Assembly: GCA_016709025.1 (NCBI GenBank)
Contig: JADJEQ010000040.1
Span: 62,001 to 126,000 of the forward strand
Source: Bacteroidales bacterium
Lineage (GTDB): Bacteria > Bacteroidota > Bacteroidia > Bacteroidales > Lentimicrobiaceae
Direction: 5' to 3'
DNA: 64,000 bases
The position numbers and the translations under genes were made by a program. This document shows, in pieces, positions 53,874 to 62,554 of the stretch. The notes beneath the pieces were generated by a model that ran no database searches, was not told where the DNA came from, and worked only from the letters and a program-made list of their open reading frames with translations. The first letter of the stretch is position 1; each line of letters opens with the position of its first letter.

Positions 53874-54371
53874 ATGACTTCAGAAAAATCATCCGGTAAA
53901 TCAGAAGGCGATTTCCTGCTTGCAGTAGATGCGGGCATTAAAACCGGCCTGGCACTCTACGGAATAGCTACTGGTCTGGTTTGGTACCGCTCCCACAATA
54001 TGTCATCCATTAGCTCACTGAGAAAGGCTGCAGGTCATCTGGTTAATTCCATCGAAGGATTGTCAGTGATTGTAGTAGAAGGAGGAGGTCCTGTTGCGGA
54101 GGCCTGGAAAAAAGAGGGACAGCGGGCAGGAATTCAAATTATAGCCACCGATGCCGGTGAGTGGAGAAAAGAAATGCTCTACCCTCGTGAATACCGTAAC
54201 TCGGCTACAGCAAAGCAATCAGCTATATTATTGGTAGGGCAGATAATTGAGAAATCGGTGGCCCCATCAAAAAACTCCCCCACACACGATGCAGCTGAAG
54301 CCATTCTGATTGGGTTATGGGGGTGCAGAAAAGTCGGCTGGATCAATAAAATACCAACACTTTTACATTAA
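53874..54371 (+). CDS. RuvC-like RNase H-fold protein (putative nuclease)
   Basis: A 165-aa protein. The pattern is that of RuvC-type resolvases: a first-strand Asp (Asp19 in LLAVDAGIKTGLALYG), a Glu on the fourth strand (Glu69 in VIVVEGGG), and a C-terminal HDAAEAILIGLW (His138, Asp139, Glu142) matching the H-D-A-x-D/E end of the RuvC active site. Sequence otherwise differs from RuvC, and the conserved RuvC dimer segments are missing. I call it a stand-alone member of the superfamily, not ruvC. Its substrate is unknown. It stands alone between two histidine kinase genes. Confidence 0.7.
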   Translation: MTSEKSSGKSEGDFLLAVDAGIKTGLALYGIATGLVWYRSHNMSSISSLRKAAGHLVNSIEGLSVIVVEGGGPVAEAWKKEGQRAGIQIIATDAGEWRKEMLYPREYRNSATAKQSAILLVGQIIEKSVAPSKNSPTHDAAEAILIGLWGCRKVGWINKIPTLLH

Positions 54372-54542
54372 GATTCCGACTTTCACAGGCATTGGAAACT
54401 CCGGTGAATGTTTCGGAATCATAAAAATTAGAACTGGTCTAAATATCCTCCTGTGGAGTGACTTTTGGTTCTTAAAAGTATTAATAATGCAATCCCGTAA
54501 AAATTTATTCTACTTTTGACACTTAAATTCTGACATAACAAT

Positions 54543-55679
54543 ATGAGTATAATGCAAACCTTATACGCTCCTGCCGGCAGAAAAAACCAAACAGAACTGT
54601 TAAAGGAATACGAACTCATCCGGTCGAACCAACAAACAACATCTCTTCTGAACGGCATACCAATGCCCATTCTGATCCTGAATAAGGATCGGCAAATGGT
54701 TTTTGGCAATAAGGCTTTTCTGGATTTGATGAAAATTAACAAATTAGACCATTTCCTGGGTATGCGTTTTGGTGAAATCATTGTATGCCCTTCATCGATA
54801 AAAGGGACTGATGGTTGTGGAACATCGCAAAAATGTTCATCCTGTGGCGTTCTGAAATCAATTTTAAATTGCATTGAGAATGGCAATGGCTCAGAAGAAA
54901 TCACCATGCGTGACTCAGAATCAACCGTATTGAACCTGAAGGTCACTTCGGAAATAGTAAACCTGGATGGAACGGAATTTATTCTTTTTTCAATGAAAGA
55001 TATCAGTAGTGAAAAGAAAAAACTATTGCTTGAGCGAATTTTTTATCATGATATCCTGAATTCCGCCCATAACATCAGCAGTATGTCTGAATTGATCCTT
55101 TCGGAAGAAATACAGGATAGTAAAGACGAATACATGTCAATGCTGATGAAGTCTACATCTGATCTGATAGATGAAATAAATACTCACCGGTTACTGGCAA
55201 ATGGTAACAACAACGAGTACATCAGCCAACCAGCTCTCATCAATTCCTTTATCTTATACAAAGAACTTAAAACCGAATTTGAATCGCTTTCAGATGGAAG
55301 TATTGCTATTTCTCTTGATAAAAGAAGCGAAAACTTTTCATTTACCACCGACAGGGTTTTAATAAGAAGGGTCATAACCAATATGATCAAAAATGCCATT
55401 GAAGCTGAAAGACATCAGGGAAAAATAACCATTGGTTTGATGGCGCTTCATGATAACGGAGCTATGCTGTGGGTCCACAACAGTGCATGTATGAGCGAAG
55501 AAGTTCAGAGGCAGGTATTTAACCGTTCTTTTTCAACCAAAAGCCCTGATCGGGGGCTGGGCACTTACAGCATGAAGATTCTGACCGAAAAATTCATGAA
55601 AGGCAAGATATCCTTTACTAGTACACCTTCCAATGGTACAACTTTTATTTTAGAATTACCTGACATCAGCCTGAGATAA
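54543..55679 (+). CDS. PAS-domain sensor histidine kinase with Cys cluster
   Basis: A 378-aa soluble kinase without membrane segment. The PAS domain (~30-155) contains four cysteines, Cys82, Cys92, Cys98 and Cys101 (IVCPSSIKGTDGCG, then KCSSCG), which could bind a metal or Fe-S centre. The phospho-acceptor is probably His169 in RIFYHDILNSAHNI, a divergent H-box. The ATPase domain shows NMIKNAIEAE (N-box), FNRSFSTKSPDRGLGTYSMK (F and G2 boxes) and a final GTTFILELP. No response regulator is adjacent. A TACTTTTG promoter-like box lies at 54511-54518. Confidence 0.88.
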   Translation: MSIMQTLYAPAGRKNQTELLKEYELIRSNQQTTSLLNGIPMPILILNKDRQMVFGNKAFLDLMKINKLDHFLGMRFGEIIVCPSSIKGTDGCGTSQKCSSCGVLKSILNCIENGNGSEEITMRDSESTVLNLKVTSEIVNLDGTEFILFSMKDISSEKKKLLLERIFYHDILNSAHNISSMSELILSEEIQDSKDEYMSMLMKSTSDLIDEINTHRLLANGNNNEYISQPALINSFILYKELKTEFESLSDGSIAISLDKRSENFSFTTDRVLIRRVITNMIKNAIEAERHQGKITIGLMALHDNGAMLWVHNSACMSEEVQRQVFNRSFSTKSPDRGLGTYSMKILTEKFMKGKISFTSTPSNGTTFILELPDISLR

Positions 55680-55731
55680 GGTTTCAAGGTCAGTCTACCA
55701 CCAGCACTTTCGGTTAAATAATTTGTACAAT

Positions 55732-55779
55732 AATTAGTAAAGCAGGGACACGACATGTCGTGTCCCTGCTTTACTAATT
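55732..55779. repeat. 48-bp perfect palindrome (REP/terminator)
   Basis: From 55732 to 55779 the sequence is fully self-complementary around ACATGT; the core is AGCAGGGACACGACATGT and its mirror. It shares AGGGACACGA with the secDF terminator hairpin. It lies 53 bp past the stop of the PAS kinase and may terminate it. Confidence 0.85.
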
Positions 55780-56835
55780 TGCTCCATACTCTATGCCATA
55801 TGCTCTGTGCTCTGTGCTCTGTGCCCTGTGCTCTGTGCCCTGAGCTCTGAGCCCTGTGCAAAGAAGGGACGAGGGACGGGCCTCTCCGGTTTTGCTTCTA
55901 TGCCCATATTCCATGCCTATGCTCCATGCTCTGAGCCCTGTGCCCTGCGCAAAGAAGGGACGAGGGACGATGAAAGGGACGAGGGACGGGCCTCTCCGGT
56001 TTTGCTCTATGCCCATTTTCCATGCCCATTTTCCATGCCCATGCTCCATGCTCCATGCTCCATGCTCCATGCTCTGTGCTCTGTGCCCTGTGCCTGCTCT
56101 GAGCCCTGCGCAAAGAAGGGACGAGGGACGGGCCTCTCCGGTTTTGCTCTATGCCCATTTTCCATGCCCATGCTCCATGCTCTGTGCCCTGTGCCCTGAG
56201 CTCTGAGCCCTGCGCAAAGAAGGGACGAGGAGGGCCCTTTATCTGCCAATTCGAAGACGTAAAATCCGGTTAAGGTCCATGCCCCATGCTCCATGCTCCA
56301 TGCCTGAGCTCTGAGCCCTGTGCAAAGAAGGGACGAGGGACGGGCCTCTCCGGTTTTGCATTTCTATTCCCATTTTCCATGCCCATGCTCCATGCTCCAT
56401 GCTCTGTGCTCTGTGCTCTGTGCTGTGCCCTGTGCCCTGTGCAAAGAAGGGACGAGGGACGATGAAAGGGACGAGGGACGGGCCTCTCCGGTTTTGCTCT
56501 ATGCCCATTTTCCATGCTCCATGCTCTGTGCCCTGTGCCCTGAGCCCTGAGCCCTGCGCAAAGAAGGGACGAGGAACGGGGCCTCTTTATCTGCCAATTC
56601 GAAGACGTAAATATCCCGGTTAAGTCCATGCCCCATGCTCCATGCTCCATGCTCTGAGCCCTGCGCAAAGAAGGACGAGCGACAAGAAGGGACGAGGGAC
56701 GGGCCTCTCCGGTTTTGCACTATGCCCATTTTCCATGCCCATGCTCCATGCTCCATGCTCCATGCCCTGTGCCCTGTGCCCTGTGCCCTGTGCCCTGAGC
56801 TCTGAGCCCTCTGCCCTGCGCCCTGAGCCCTTTCA
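55780..56835. repeat. Satellite array of ~110-160-bp units
   Basis: About eight units share GCAAAGAAGGGACGAGGGAC followed by GGGCCTCTCCGGTTTTGC, then blocks of ATGCCCATTTTCC, ATGCTCC and GCTCTGTGCCCTG words. Two units (around 56226 and 56572) replace the middle with a CTGCCAATTCGAAGACGTAA segment. Unit length varies because the 7-bp words expand and contract. Many long frames on both strands are spurious, being rich in Cys, Pro, His and Ala with no family match. Confidence 0.9.
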
Positions 56836-56919
56836 TCAGACAAATTGTCAGCCTTTTGTTGTTGGCATATACTTTGAGCAGTCTGCCGGAAACAACTAAA
56901 ATCTAAAATTTTCAGAGCT

Positions 56920-58824
56920 ATGCAAACTGGAAAAATCAATGTACAAACGGAGAACATTTTTCCGATAATTAAAAAATTCCTCTATTCTGATCACGAAATA
57001 TTCCTCAGGGAATTGATTTCCAATGCTGTAGATGCAACCCAGAAACTAAAGGCCCTGTCATCGATGGGCAATATAAAGGAAGATCTGGGTGATCTCACCA
57101 TTGAAGTGATCATCGACAAAGATAAAGGCACCCTGACAGTAAAAGACAATGGCGTCGGAATGACTGCCGAAGAGGTTGACAAGTACATCAACCAGATTGC
57201 TTTCTCGGGAGCCGAAGAGTTTCTGAAAAAATACAAAGGCAAGAGTGAAGCAGATGCAGCCCAACTGATCGGCCACTTCGGACTTGGATTTTACTCCTCC
57301 TTCATGGTATCAAAGAAAGTCGAGATCATAACCAAAACCTACAAAAAAGGGCCTGGATCAAAAGCCATGAAATGGGAATGCGACGGCAGCCCGGAATACA
57401 CCCTCAGTGAAACTGAAAAAAGTGCCCGTGGAACTGAAATCGTACTTCACATTGCCGATGATTCTAAGGAATTTCTTGAAGAACACCGCATCCTGGATTT
57501 ATTGAAGAAGTATTGTAAATTTCTTCCGGTTCCCATCCTTTTCGGCAACGAAAAAAGCTGGGAAAAGATTGAAGGCGAGAAAGATGAGAAAGGAAATGAT
57601 AAATACGACGAGATTGAAAAGCCTCGTTTCATCAACAATATTAACCCGGCCTGGAAAAGAAAACCAGCTGATCTCACCGAAGAGGATTATAACAGTTTCT
57701 ACCGCGAACTCTATCCCAGCCTGTTCGAGAACCCATTGTTCAATATCCACCTGAACGTTGATTATCCTTTTAACCTGACAGGTATCCTTTATTTTCCAAA
57801 GGTTAAACGCAATTTTGAGGTTCAGAAGGAAAAAATCCAGCTTTATTCCAATCAGGTTTTTGTTACCGACTCTGTTGAAGGGATTGTACCGGATTTCCTT
57901 ACCCTGATGCACGGTGTGCTCGATTCGCCTGATATTCCGCTGAATGTTTCACGCTCATATTTACAGAGCGATGGGAATGTTAAAAAGATTTCGAACCACA
58001 TTATGAAAAAAGTGGCCGATAAACTGGAAGAAATCTTTAAGAATAACCGGGAAGATTTTGAGAAAAAATGGGACGATATCCGCATCTTTATAGAATACGG
58101 TATCATCTCAGAGCCTAAGTTCTTCGAAAGGGCCGAAAAATTCTGTCTCCTTAAAGATACAGCCGGCAAATTCCACACTTTTGAAGAGTATAAAAACCTG
58201 ATCAAAGACACCCAGACAGACAAGGATAAAAAACTGGTTTATCTGTACACATCCGATACCGTTGAACAGCACGGATTTATTGAAACAGCTGCTGAAAGAG
58301 GTTACAATGTGTTGGTAATGGATGGCCCTATCGACAATCATTTCATCAATACCCTGGAGCAGAAATTTGAAAACACTTCTTTTGTGCGTGTTGATGCCGA
58401 TGTAGTTGATAACCTCATCAGGAAAGAAGAGCCAATGCCATCGAAACTTAGTGAAGAAGAGCGTAACAAAATGAAACCTGTTTTCGAAGAAGTTGCGGGC
58501 AAGGAACATTACACTGTTCAGTTCGAAAGTCTGAGTGAAACAGAAATGCCGGTTCAGATTACCCGTCCTGAATTTATGCGCAGGATGAAAGATATGTCGA
58601 TGCTTGGAGGAGGTGCCTCATACATGAACAACCTGCCCGATTCATTTAACCTGGTCGTAAACAGCAACCATCCGCTGATTTCAAAGCTGAATGAAGAACA
58701 AGATGAAGAAGCAAAGAAAACACTTGCCAAACAGCTGGTCGACCTTGCCAAACTGTCACAGAATCTGCTCAAAGGAGAGGACTTAACAGGTTTTATCAAG
58801 CGAAGTATCAGCATCATAAATTAG
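56920..58824 (+). CDS. htpG: Molecular chaperone HtpG (Hsp90)
   Basis: A 634-aa ATP-dependent chaperone. The N-terminal GHKL ATPase shows FLRELISNAVDAT, VKDNGVGMTAEEV and GHFGLGFYSSFMV. The middle domain has the conserved NVSRSYLQSD. The C-terminal dimerisation region ends without the eukaryotic EEVD, as expected. The ATG at 56920 follows the satellite array by about 85 bp, so its promoter must lie in or just after the repeats. Confidence 0.96.
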   Translation: MQTGKINVQTENIFPIIKKFLYSDHEIFLRELISNAVDATQKLKALSSMGNIKEDLGDLTIEVIIDKDKGTLTVKDNGVGMTAEEVDKYINQIAFSGAEEFLKKYKGKSEADAAQLIGHFGLGFYSSFMVSKKVEIITKTYKKGPGSKAMKWECDGSPEYTLSETEKSARGTEIVLHIADDSKEFLEEHRILDLLKKYCKFLPVPILFGNEKSWEKIEGEKDEKGNDKYDEIEKPRFINNINPAWKRKPADLTEEDYNSFYRELYPSLFENPLFNIHLNVDYPFNLTGILYFPKVKRNFEVQKEKIQLYSNQVFVTDSVEGIVPDFLTLMHGVLDSPDIPLNVSRSYLQSDGNVKKISNHIMKKVADKLEEIFKNNREDFEKKWDDIRIFIEYGIISEPKFFERAEKFCLLKDTAGKFHTFEEYKNLIKDTQTDKDKKLVYLYTSDTVEQHGFIETAAERGYNVLVMDGPIDNHFINTLEQKFENTSFVRVDADVVDNLIRKEEPMPSKLSEEERNKMKPVFEEVAGKEHYTVQFESLSETEMPVQITRPEFMRRMKDMSMLGGGASYMNNLPDSFNLVVNSNHPLISKLNEEQDEEAKKTLAKQLVDLAKLSQNLLKGEDLTGFIKRSISIIN

Positions 58825-58857
58825 TTTTCTGCCGGCCTGAAATATGCCGGCAGAAAA
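58825..58857 (+). terminator. Terminator after htpG
   Basis: Perfect 12-bp arms TTTTCTGCCGGC and GCCGGCAGAAAA around a 9-nt loop, directly after the htpG stop codon. There is no T run after it on the plus strand, so it may also serve as a transcript-protecting hairpin. Confidence 0.7.
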
Positions 58858-58923
58858 TTATTATCTACTTAAATTTAACAGACAAAAACAGCGTATTTTT
58901 ACAAATACCAAACAACAACACTT

Positions 58924-59514
58924 ATGAACAAATCACTGATTACCATCATTGCCGTTATCGGAATAGTTCTTATTCTGGTATTGTGGAGCAGCAGCCGCTA
59001 CAACAGCCTGGTAACAAAAGAAGAAGGAGTTACCGCTGCATGGTCGCAGGTTGAAAACGTTTATCAACGCCGTGCCGACCTTATTCCAAACCTGGTAAGT
59101 ACTGTAAAAGGCTATGCCGACTTTGAAAAAAGCACTCTGACCGCAGTTATCGAAGCCCGTTCAAAAGCCACCAGTGTTACCATCGATCCTACTAAACTCA
59201 ACGAATCGAATATACAGCAATTTCAGCAGGCACAGGATGGCCTGAGCTCCGCTCTTTCGCGTTTGATGGTTGTAGTTGAAAAATACCCCGATCTTAAAGC
59301 CAATCAGAATTTCATGGACCTTCAGGCTCAACTTGAAGGAACAGAAAACAGGATTGCAACCGAAAGGCGTAATTTCAACCAGGCAGCCCAGGATTACAAC
59401 ACCCAGATCAGACGTTTCCCAAGCAATATATTCGCCGGTTTATTCGGATTCGACAAAAAGGCATATTTCCAGGCTGAAACAGGCGCAGAAAAAGCACCTG
59501 AAGTTAAGTTCTAG
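58924..59514 (+). CDS. lemA: LemA family protein
   Basis: A 196-aa protein with an N-terminal transmembrane helix (LITIIAVIGIVLILVLW), then the hallmark YNSLVTKEEGVTAAWSQVEN and VYQRRADLIPNLVSTVKGYA of the LemA helical bundle. The C terminus ends with the typical FPSNIFAGLFGFDKKAYF motif. It probably faces the periplasm. The function is not firmly known; the gene regularly precedes TPM-domain genes, as here. Confidence 0.95.
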   Translation: MNKSLITIIAVIGIVLILVLWSSSRYNSLVTKEEGVTAAWSQVENVYQRRADLIPNLVSTVKGYADFEKSTLTAVIEARSKATSVTIDPTKLNESNIQQFQQAQDGLSSALSRLMVVVEKYPDLKANQNFMDLQAQLEGTENRIATERRNFNQAAQDYNTQIRRFPSNIFAGLFGFDKKAYFQAETGAEKAPEVKF

Positions 59515-59571
59515 GATTCCTTTGATTGATATTTTTGTTTTTCCTAAGATTGAATAATTAATTCTGGTATA

Positions 59572-60018
59572 ATGCCCCATAGTGCCAAAAACTTTTTTAC
59601 AGCCGACCAACAGGAAGACATCCGGCAGGCTGTTCGTGATGCCGAACTCAATACATCCGGAGAAATCAGGGTGCACATTGAAAAAAAATGCATCGGTGAA
59701 ACGCTGGATTGTGCAGCCTATATTTTTAAAAAACTGGGCATGCATAAAACTGACAAAAGAAATGGGGTATTGATCTATCTTTCAATTGAGAACAGGACAT
59801 TTGCAATCATTGGTGACAGTGGAATCAATGAAGTTGTTCCTGAAAATTTCTGGGAAAGCACCAAACAGTTGATGATCAATCAATTCCGTGAAGGCAGATT
59901 TGCTGAAGGCCTTATTGAGGGCATTGCCCAAACCGGACAACAACTCAAAAAGCATTTTCCGTATCTGACCAACGATGTAAATGAACTTTCCGATGATCTT
60001 TCATTTGGAAACAATTAA
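59572..60018 (+). CDS. TPM domain-containing protein
   Basis: A 148-aa protein without signal peptide. The TPM phosphatase-like domain fills most of it: FFTADQQEDIRQAVRDAELN, then TSGEIRVHIEKKC, KRNGVLIYLSIENRTFAIIG, and DSGINEVVPENFW. The Asp-rich loop where TPM proteins bind calcium is present in part. It is the second gene of the lemA operon (57 bp after lemA) and ends 10 bp before the third. Confidence 0.92.
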   Translation: MPHSAKNFFTADQQEDIRQAVRDAELNTSGEIRVHIEKKCIGETLDCAAYIFKKLGMHKTDKRNGVLIYLSIENRTFAIIGDSGINEVVPENFWESTKQLMINQFREGRFAEGLIEGIAQTGQQLKKHFPYLTNDVNELSDDLSFGNN

Positions 60019-60028
60019 AGAATGCCAG

Positions 60029-60823
60029 ATGAAAACAATCCGCAATGCCTTCCTTATACTGAACCTTCTTTTGTTGGTAGGAACTACATTTGTTTTTGCA
60101 GGAGTGCCCCCAAAACCAAATCCTCCCCGGCTTGTCAACGATTTTGCTGGCATGCTTTCGGCGGATGAGGTATCAAGATTAGAGCAAAAGCTGGTTGCTT
60201 TCAACGACTCTACTTCCACACAGATAACGATTGTTACCTTAAGTTCACTGGACGGATATGACATTGACGATCTTGCACAGCGTATTGGGCAGGAATGGAA
60301 AGTTGGTCAGAAAGCTTACGACAACGGAATTGTGATGTTAATAAAGCCGAAAGCTGGCAACGAAAAAGGCCTGGCAGCCATTTCCACCGGATATGGAATG
60401 GAAGAAATGATTCCGGATGCCATTGCACGTAGGATCGTTGACAATGAAATGATCCCGTTTTTCAAACAAAACCAAAACTATGCAGGGATTGATGCCGGGG
60501 TGAATACCATCATGGATCTGGTTTCAGGAAAATTCAAAGCTGCTGATTATGGAAAGAAGAAAGGCAAGCCATTGGGACTGATCATTCCGATTGTAATCAT
60601 TATTATAATTGCTTCATTATTTGGCCGCAATAACAACAACAAGCATCACAACATCGGGCGAAACAGCGGGCTTCCATTCTGGTTGCTGATGGGAATGCTG
60701 GGTAATTCCGGCAGAAGTTCCGGTGGCGATTGGGGTGGATTTTCCGGCGGTGGCGGAGGTGGTGGCTTTGGCGGCTTCGGCGGCGGTGGCTTTGGTGGTG
60801 GTGGAGCCAGCGGTAGCTGGTAA
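60029..60823 (+). CDS. YgcG-type TPM domain protein with Gly-rich tail
   Basis: A 264-aa protein from the ATG at 60029; longer starts would overlap the previous gene and spoil the signal peptide (MKTIRNAFLILNLLLLVGTTFVFA). The TPM domain covers ~28-180 (LVNDFAGMLSADEVSRLEQK, then GIVMLIKPKAGNEKGLAAIS and GYGMEEMIPDAIARRI). A transmembrane helix (LGLIIPIVIIIIIASLFG) comes next, followed by a Gly/Ser/Phe tail (GGFGGFGGGGFGGGGASGSW) characteristic of YgcG. It closes the lemA-TPM-ygcG operon, probably an envelope complex. Confidence 0.93.
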   Translation: MKTIRNAFLILNLLLLVGTTFVFAGVPPKPNPPRLVNDFAGMLSADEVSRLEQKLVAFNDSTSTQITIVTLSSLDGYDIDDLAQRIGQEWKVGQKAYDNGIVMLIKPKAGNEKGLAAISTGYGMEEMIPDAIARRIVDNEMIPFFKQNQNYAGIDAGVNTIMDLVSGKFKAADYGKKKGKPLGLIIPIVIIIIIASLFGRNNNNKHHNIGRNSGLPFWLLMGMLGNSGRSSGGDWGGFSGGGGGGGFGGFGGGGFGGGGASGSW

Positions 60824-60903
60824 ACACCGGAATAGGGACTCCAGCCCAAAACCAAGAACTATCATACTGAATCAACCGGTTTATATCTGGAAACAATAAC
60901 AAC

Positions 60904-60940
60904 AAAGCCCGCCGACAAGTAAATTGCCGTCGGGCTTTTA
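60904..60940 (+). terminator. Terminator after the lemA operon
   Basis: AAAGCCCG and CGGGCTTT arms with imperfect inner pairing, followed by TTTTA, 80 bp after the ygcG-like stop. Confidence 0.75.
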
Positions 60941-61008
60941 TATATATAATAGTTTTCTGAAAAATAATAAGCCTGCTGAACAATCATTACGAACAAGAAC
61001 AAAATACC

Positions 61009-61887
61009 TTATTCTTCACCATCTTCTTCATCATCCTCCTTTATGGCTTTTCCATTCCAAAGCCAGTCTTTGAGATTAATGTTGCTTTCAATAAATGATT
61101 CTGTATCATCCGGCAAATTATAAAACAGATCAAGACCAGTCAGCTGTTCAACACTGTCGATACTAACCGCATATTCAGACACTGCTCCGGTCAATCTCTT
61201 ATTGTCCATCACAAAAGCAATTCCCTTCACCTCCGGCCCGCTAAAATCAAATATTACTTTATAAAATGCATCAGGGACACTGATACGGTTACGCCCGATA
61301 GTTGGCATACCTGTTTTCAGTACAGGACCTGTGACAATAAACACAGAATCATTTTCTGAAGCCCAGTCTCTGGCCTGATCCTCAAGTCTTTTCCACATCC
61401 CCCTGTTGAACCTGGGTTTTTGCGGGGCCATATTGGTCATATAGAATGATTCCTTCATCGTCAGAAGCGACCAGCACATGTCGGCACTTGGCGCCAGATG
61501 CCCCTTATCATAACCTGAGCGGATGTAATCATCGGGCACAACCAAACAGGAATCAAGAAACGGGTCAGCAATAAAATTATTCTTACGCTTAACCTTTGAC
61601 TTTGTTTCTTCTTTTGTTAGTTCATACGCCACCCAATTGGCTATGTTAAAACTACAGTTGTAAGAAACAGAATACCCGGTTTTATGAATAAGAATCTCGC
61701 TTCCAATCGCTGCAGGAAAAAGGTTCCGGGCTGAAATAACAAAATCATTCCTGGCGGATTGATGGCTGGTATCGCCAACAGCAGAGGTTCCGGTTCCGAC
61801 AAATTGATCAGGATCTGAGATCTGTGGAGCAGAAAATACTGCATGGCAGACCAGCAGGAAAAAAAACTGAATGATTGTCTTTTTCAT
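61009..61887 (-). CDS. Secreted DNA/RNA non-specific endonuclease
   Basis: A 292-aa protein with a signal peptide (MKKTIIQFFFLLVCHAVFSA). The beta-beta-alpha-metal (Serratia nuclease-like) domain has the active-site motif in SGYDKGHLAPSADM, that is DKGH in place of the usual DRGH, with His130 as base and Asn152 (FYMTNMAPQ) as metal ligand. MWKRLEDQARDWA follows as usual. The C terminus is acidic. The enzyme probably degrades extracellular or periplasmic nucleic acid for nutrition. It is a single gene, convergent with the lemA operon. Confidence 0.92.
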   Translation of the reverse strand: MKKTIIQFFFLLVCHAVFSAPQISDPDQFVGTGTSAVGDTSHQSARNDFVISARNLFPAAIGSEILIHKTGYSVSYNCSFNIANWVAYELTKEETKSKVKRKNNFIADPFLDSCLVVPDDYIRSGYDKGHLAPSADMCWSLLTMKESFYMTNMAPQKPRFNRGMWKRLEDQARDWASENDSVFIVTGPVLKTGMPTIGRNRISVPDAFYKVIFDFSGPEVKGIAFVMDNKRLTGAVSEYAVSIDSVEQLTGLDLFYNLPDDTESFIESNINLKDWLWNGKAIKEDDEEDGEE

Positions 61888-62095
61888 CGGCTTAAATTTT
61901 GTTTAAAAATTTCGCTTATTCTATAAAACGGAATAAATACCTTTCATTCAGATTACCCTGCAGATGATCAGTAGCATAGATTTACACAGGAACAAAATCC
62001 GTTTGATAAACAATTTTCAGGAGATTTTGTCGCAAAGGTCTTATTCCACTTCCGGATAATACCGCCGATAAAAGAAAATAAGAATTAATACAGTA

Positions 62096-62554
62096 TTATT
62101 TGATCAACCTTCTGTCAAAAACAAAATCATTGATTTCAATAATTCCGATCAGGTTAAAATCTGCATGATAAGGATTGATGAGGTAATTGAAATCACCCTG
62201 AACTACTGCCGATGGGACTTTCAGCACACAAGATTCCCGGGCTGCGATAAAACGGTCACCAATTTTCTGTGTTTTGTAATTAAAGGGCGATTCCGCCCAA
62301 TCATCAGGCAGAGTATTGTAATTCAAGGCTGTTAAGGAAACAGATCCTGGAATATCAATCGTAAGCATCAGGTAATCATCCGGCATCATGGCAAGGCTAA
62401 GATGAACAAACACTTCAGCCATGGCCAGGGCCCGGCTTTCAGCGGTATAAACCATCTCAATCCCCTGAGAGTTCCACCGGGCGCCAAAAGCAGCTGCACC
62501 TTTTCCTGAAAGCTCTGTCGGATATTTTTTACGGGATAGCCTGAAAACTTTCAT
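62096..62554 (-). CDS. RES domain toxin
   Basis: A 152-aa protein of the RES family, NAD+-consuming toxins of type II systems. The named residues are visible: Arg in FRLSR with GARWNSQG, Glu in AESRALAMAEVFVHL, and Ser in KVPSAVVQGDFNYLINP. Length is standard. The start ATG overlaps the stop of the antitoxin gene by one base (TAATG on the minus strand), so the toxin is translated after and coupled to the antitoxin. Confidence 0.93.
   Translation of the reverse strand: MKVFRLSRKKYPTELSGKGAAAFGARWNSQGIEMVYTAESRALAMAEVFVHLSLAMMPDDYLMLTIDIPGSVSLTALNYNTLPDDWAESPFNYKTQKIGDRFIAARESCVLKVPSAVVQGDFNYLINPYHADFNLIGIIEINDFVFDRRLIK

Noticed and set aside
53874..54371. Annotation as ruvC
   Set aside because: Active-site pattern is RuvC-like, but the rest of the sequence and the gene context (no ruvA or ruvB) do not fit the housekeeping resolvase.
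55807..56957. Many frames of 75-150 codons on both strands
   Set aside because: All lie in the satellite array and repeat His-Ala-Pro-Cys type words; stop-free only because the repeat lacks stops.
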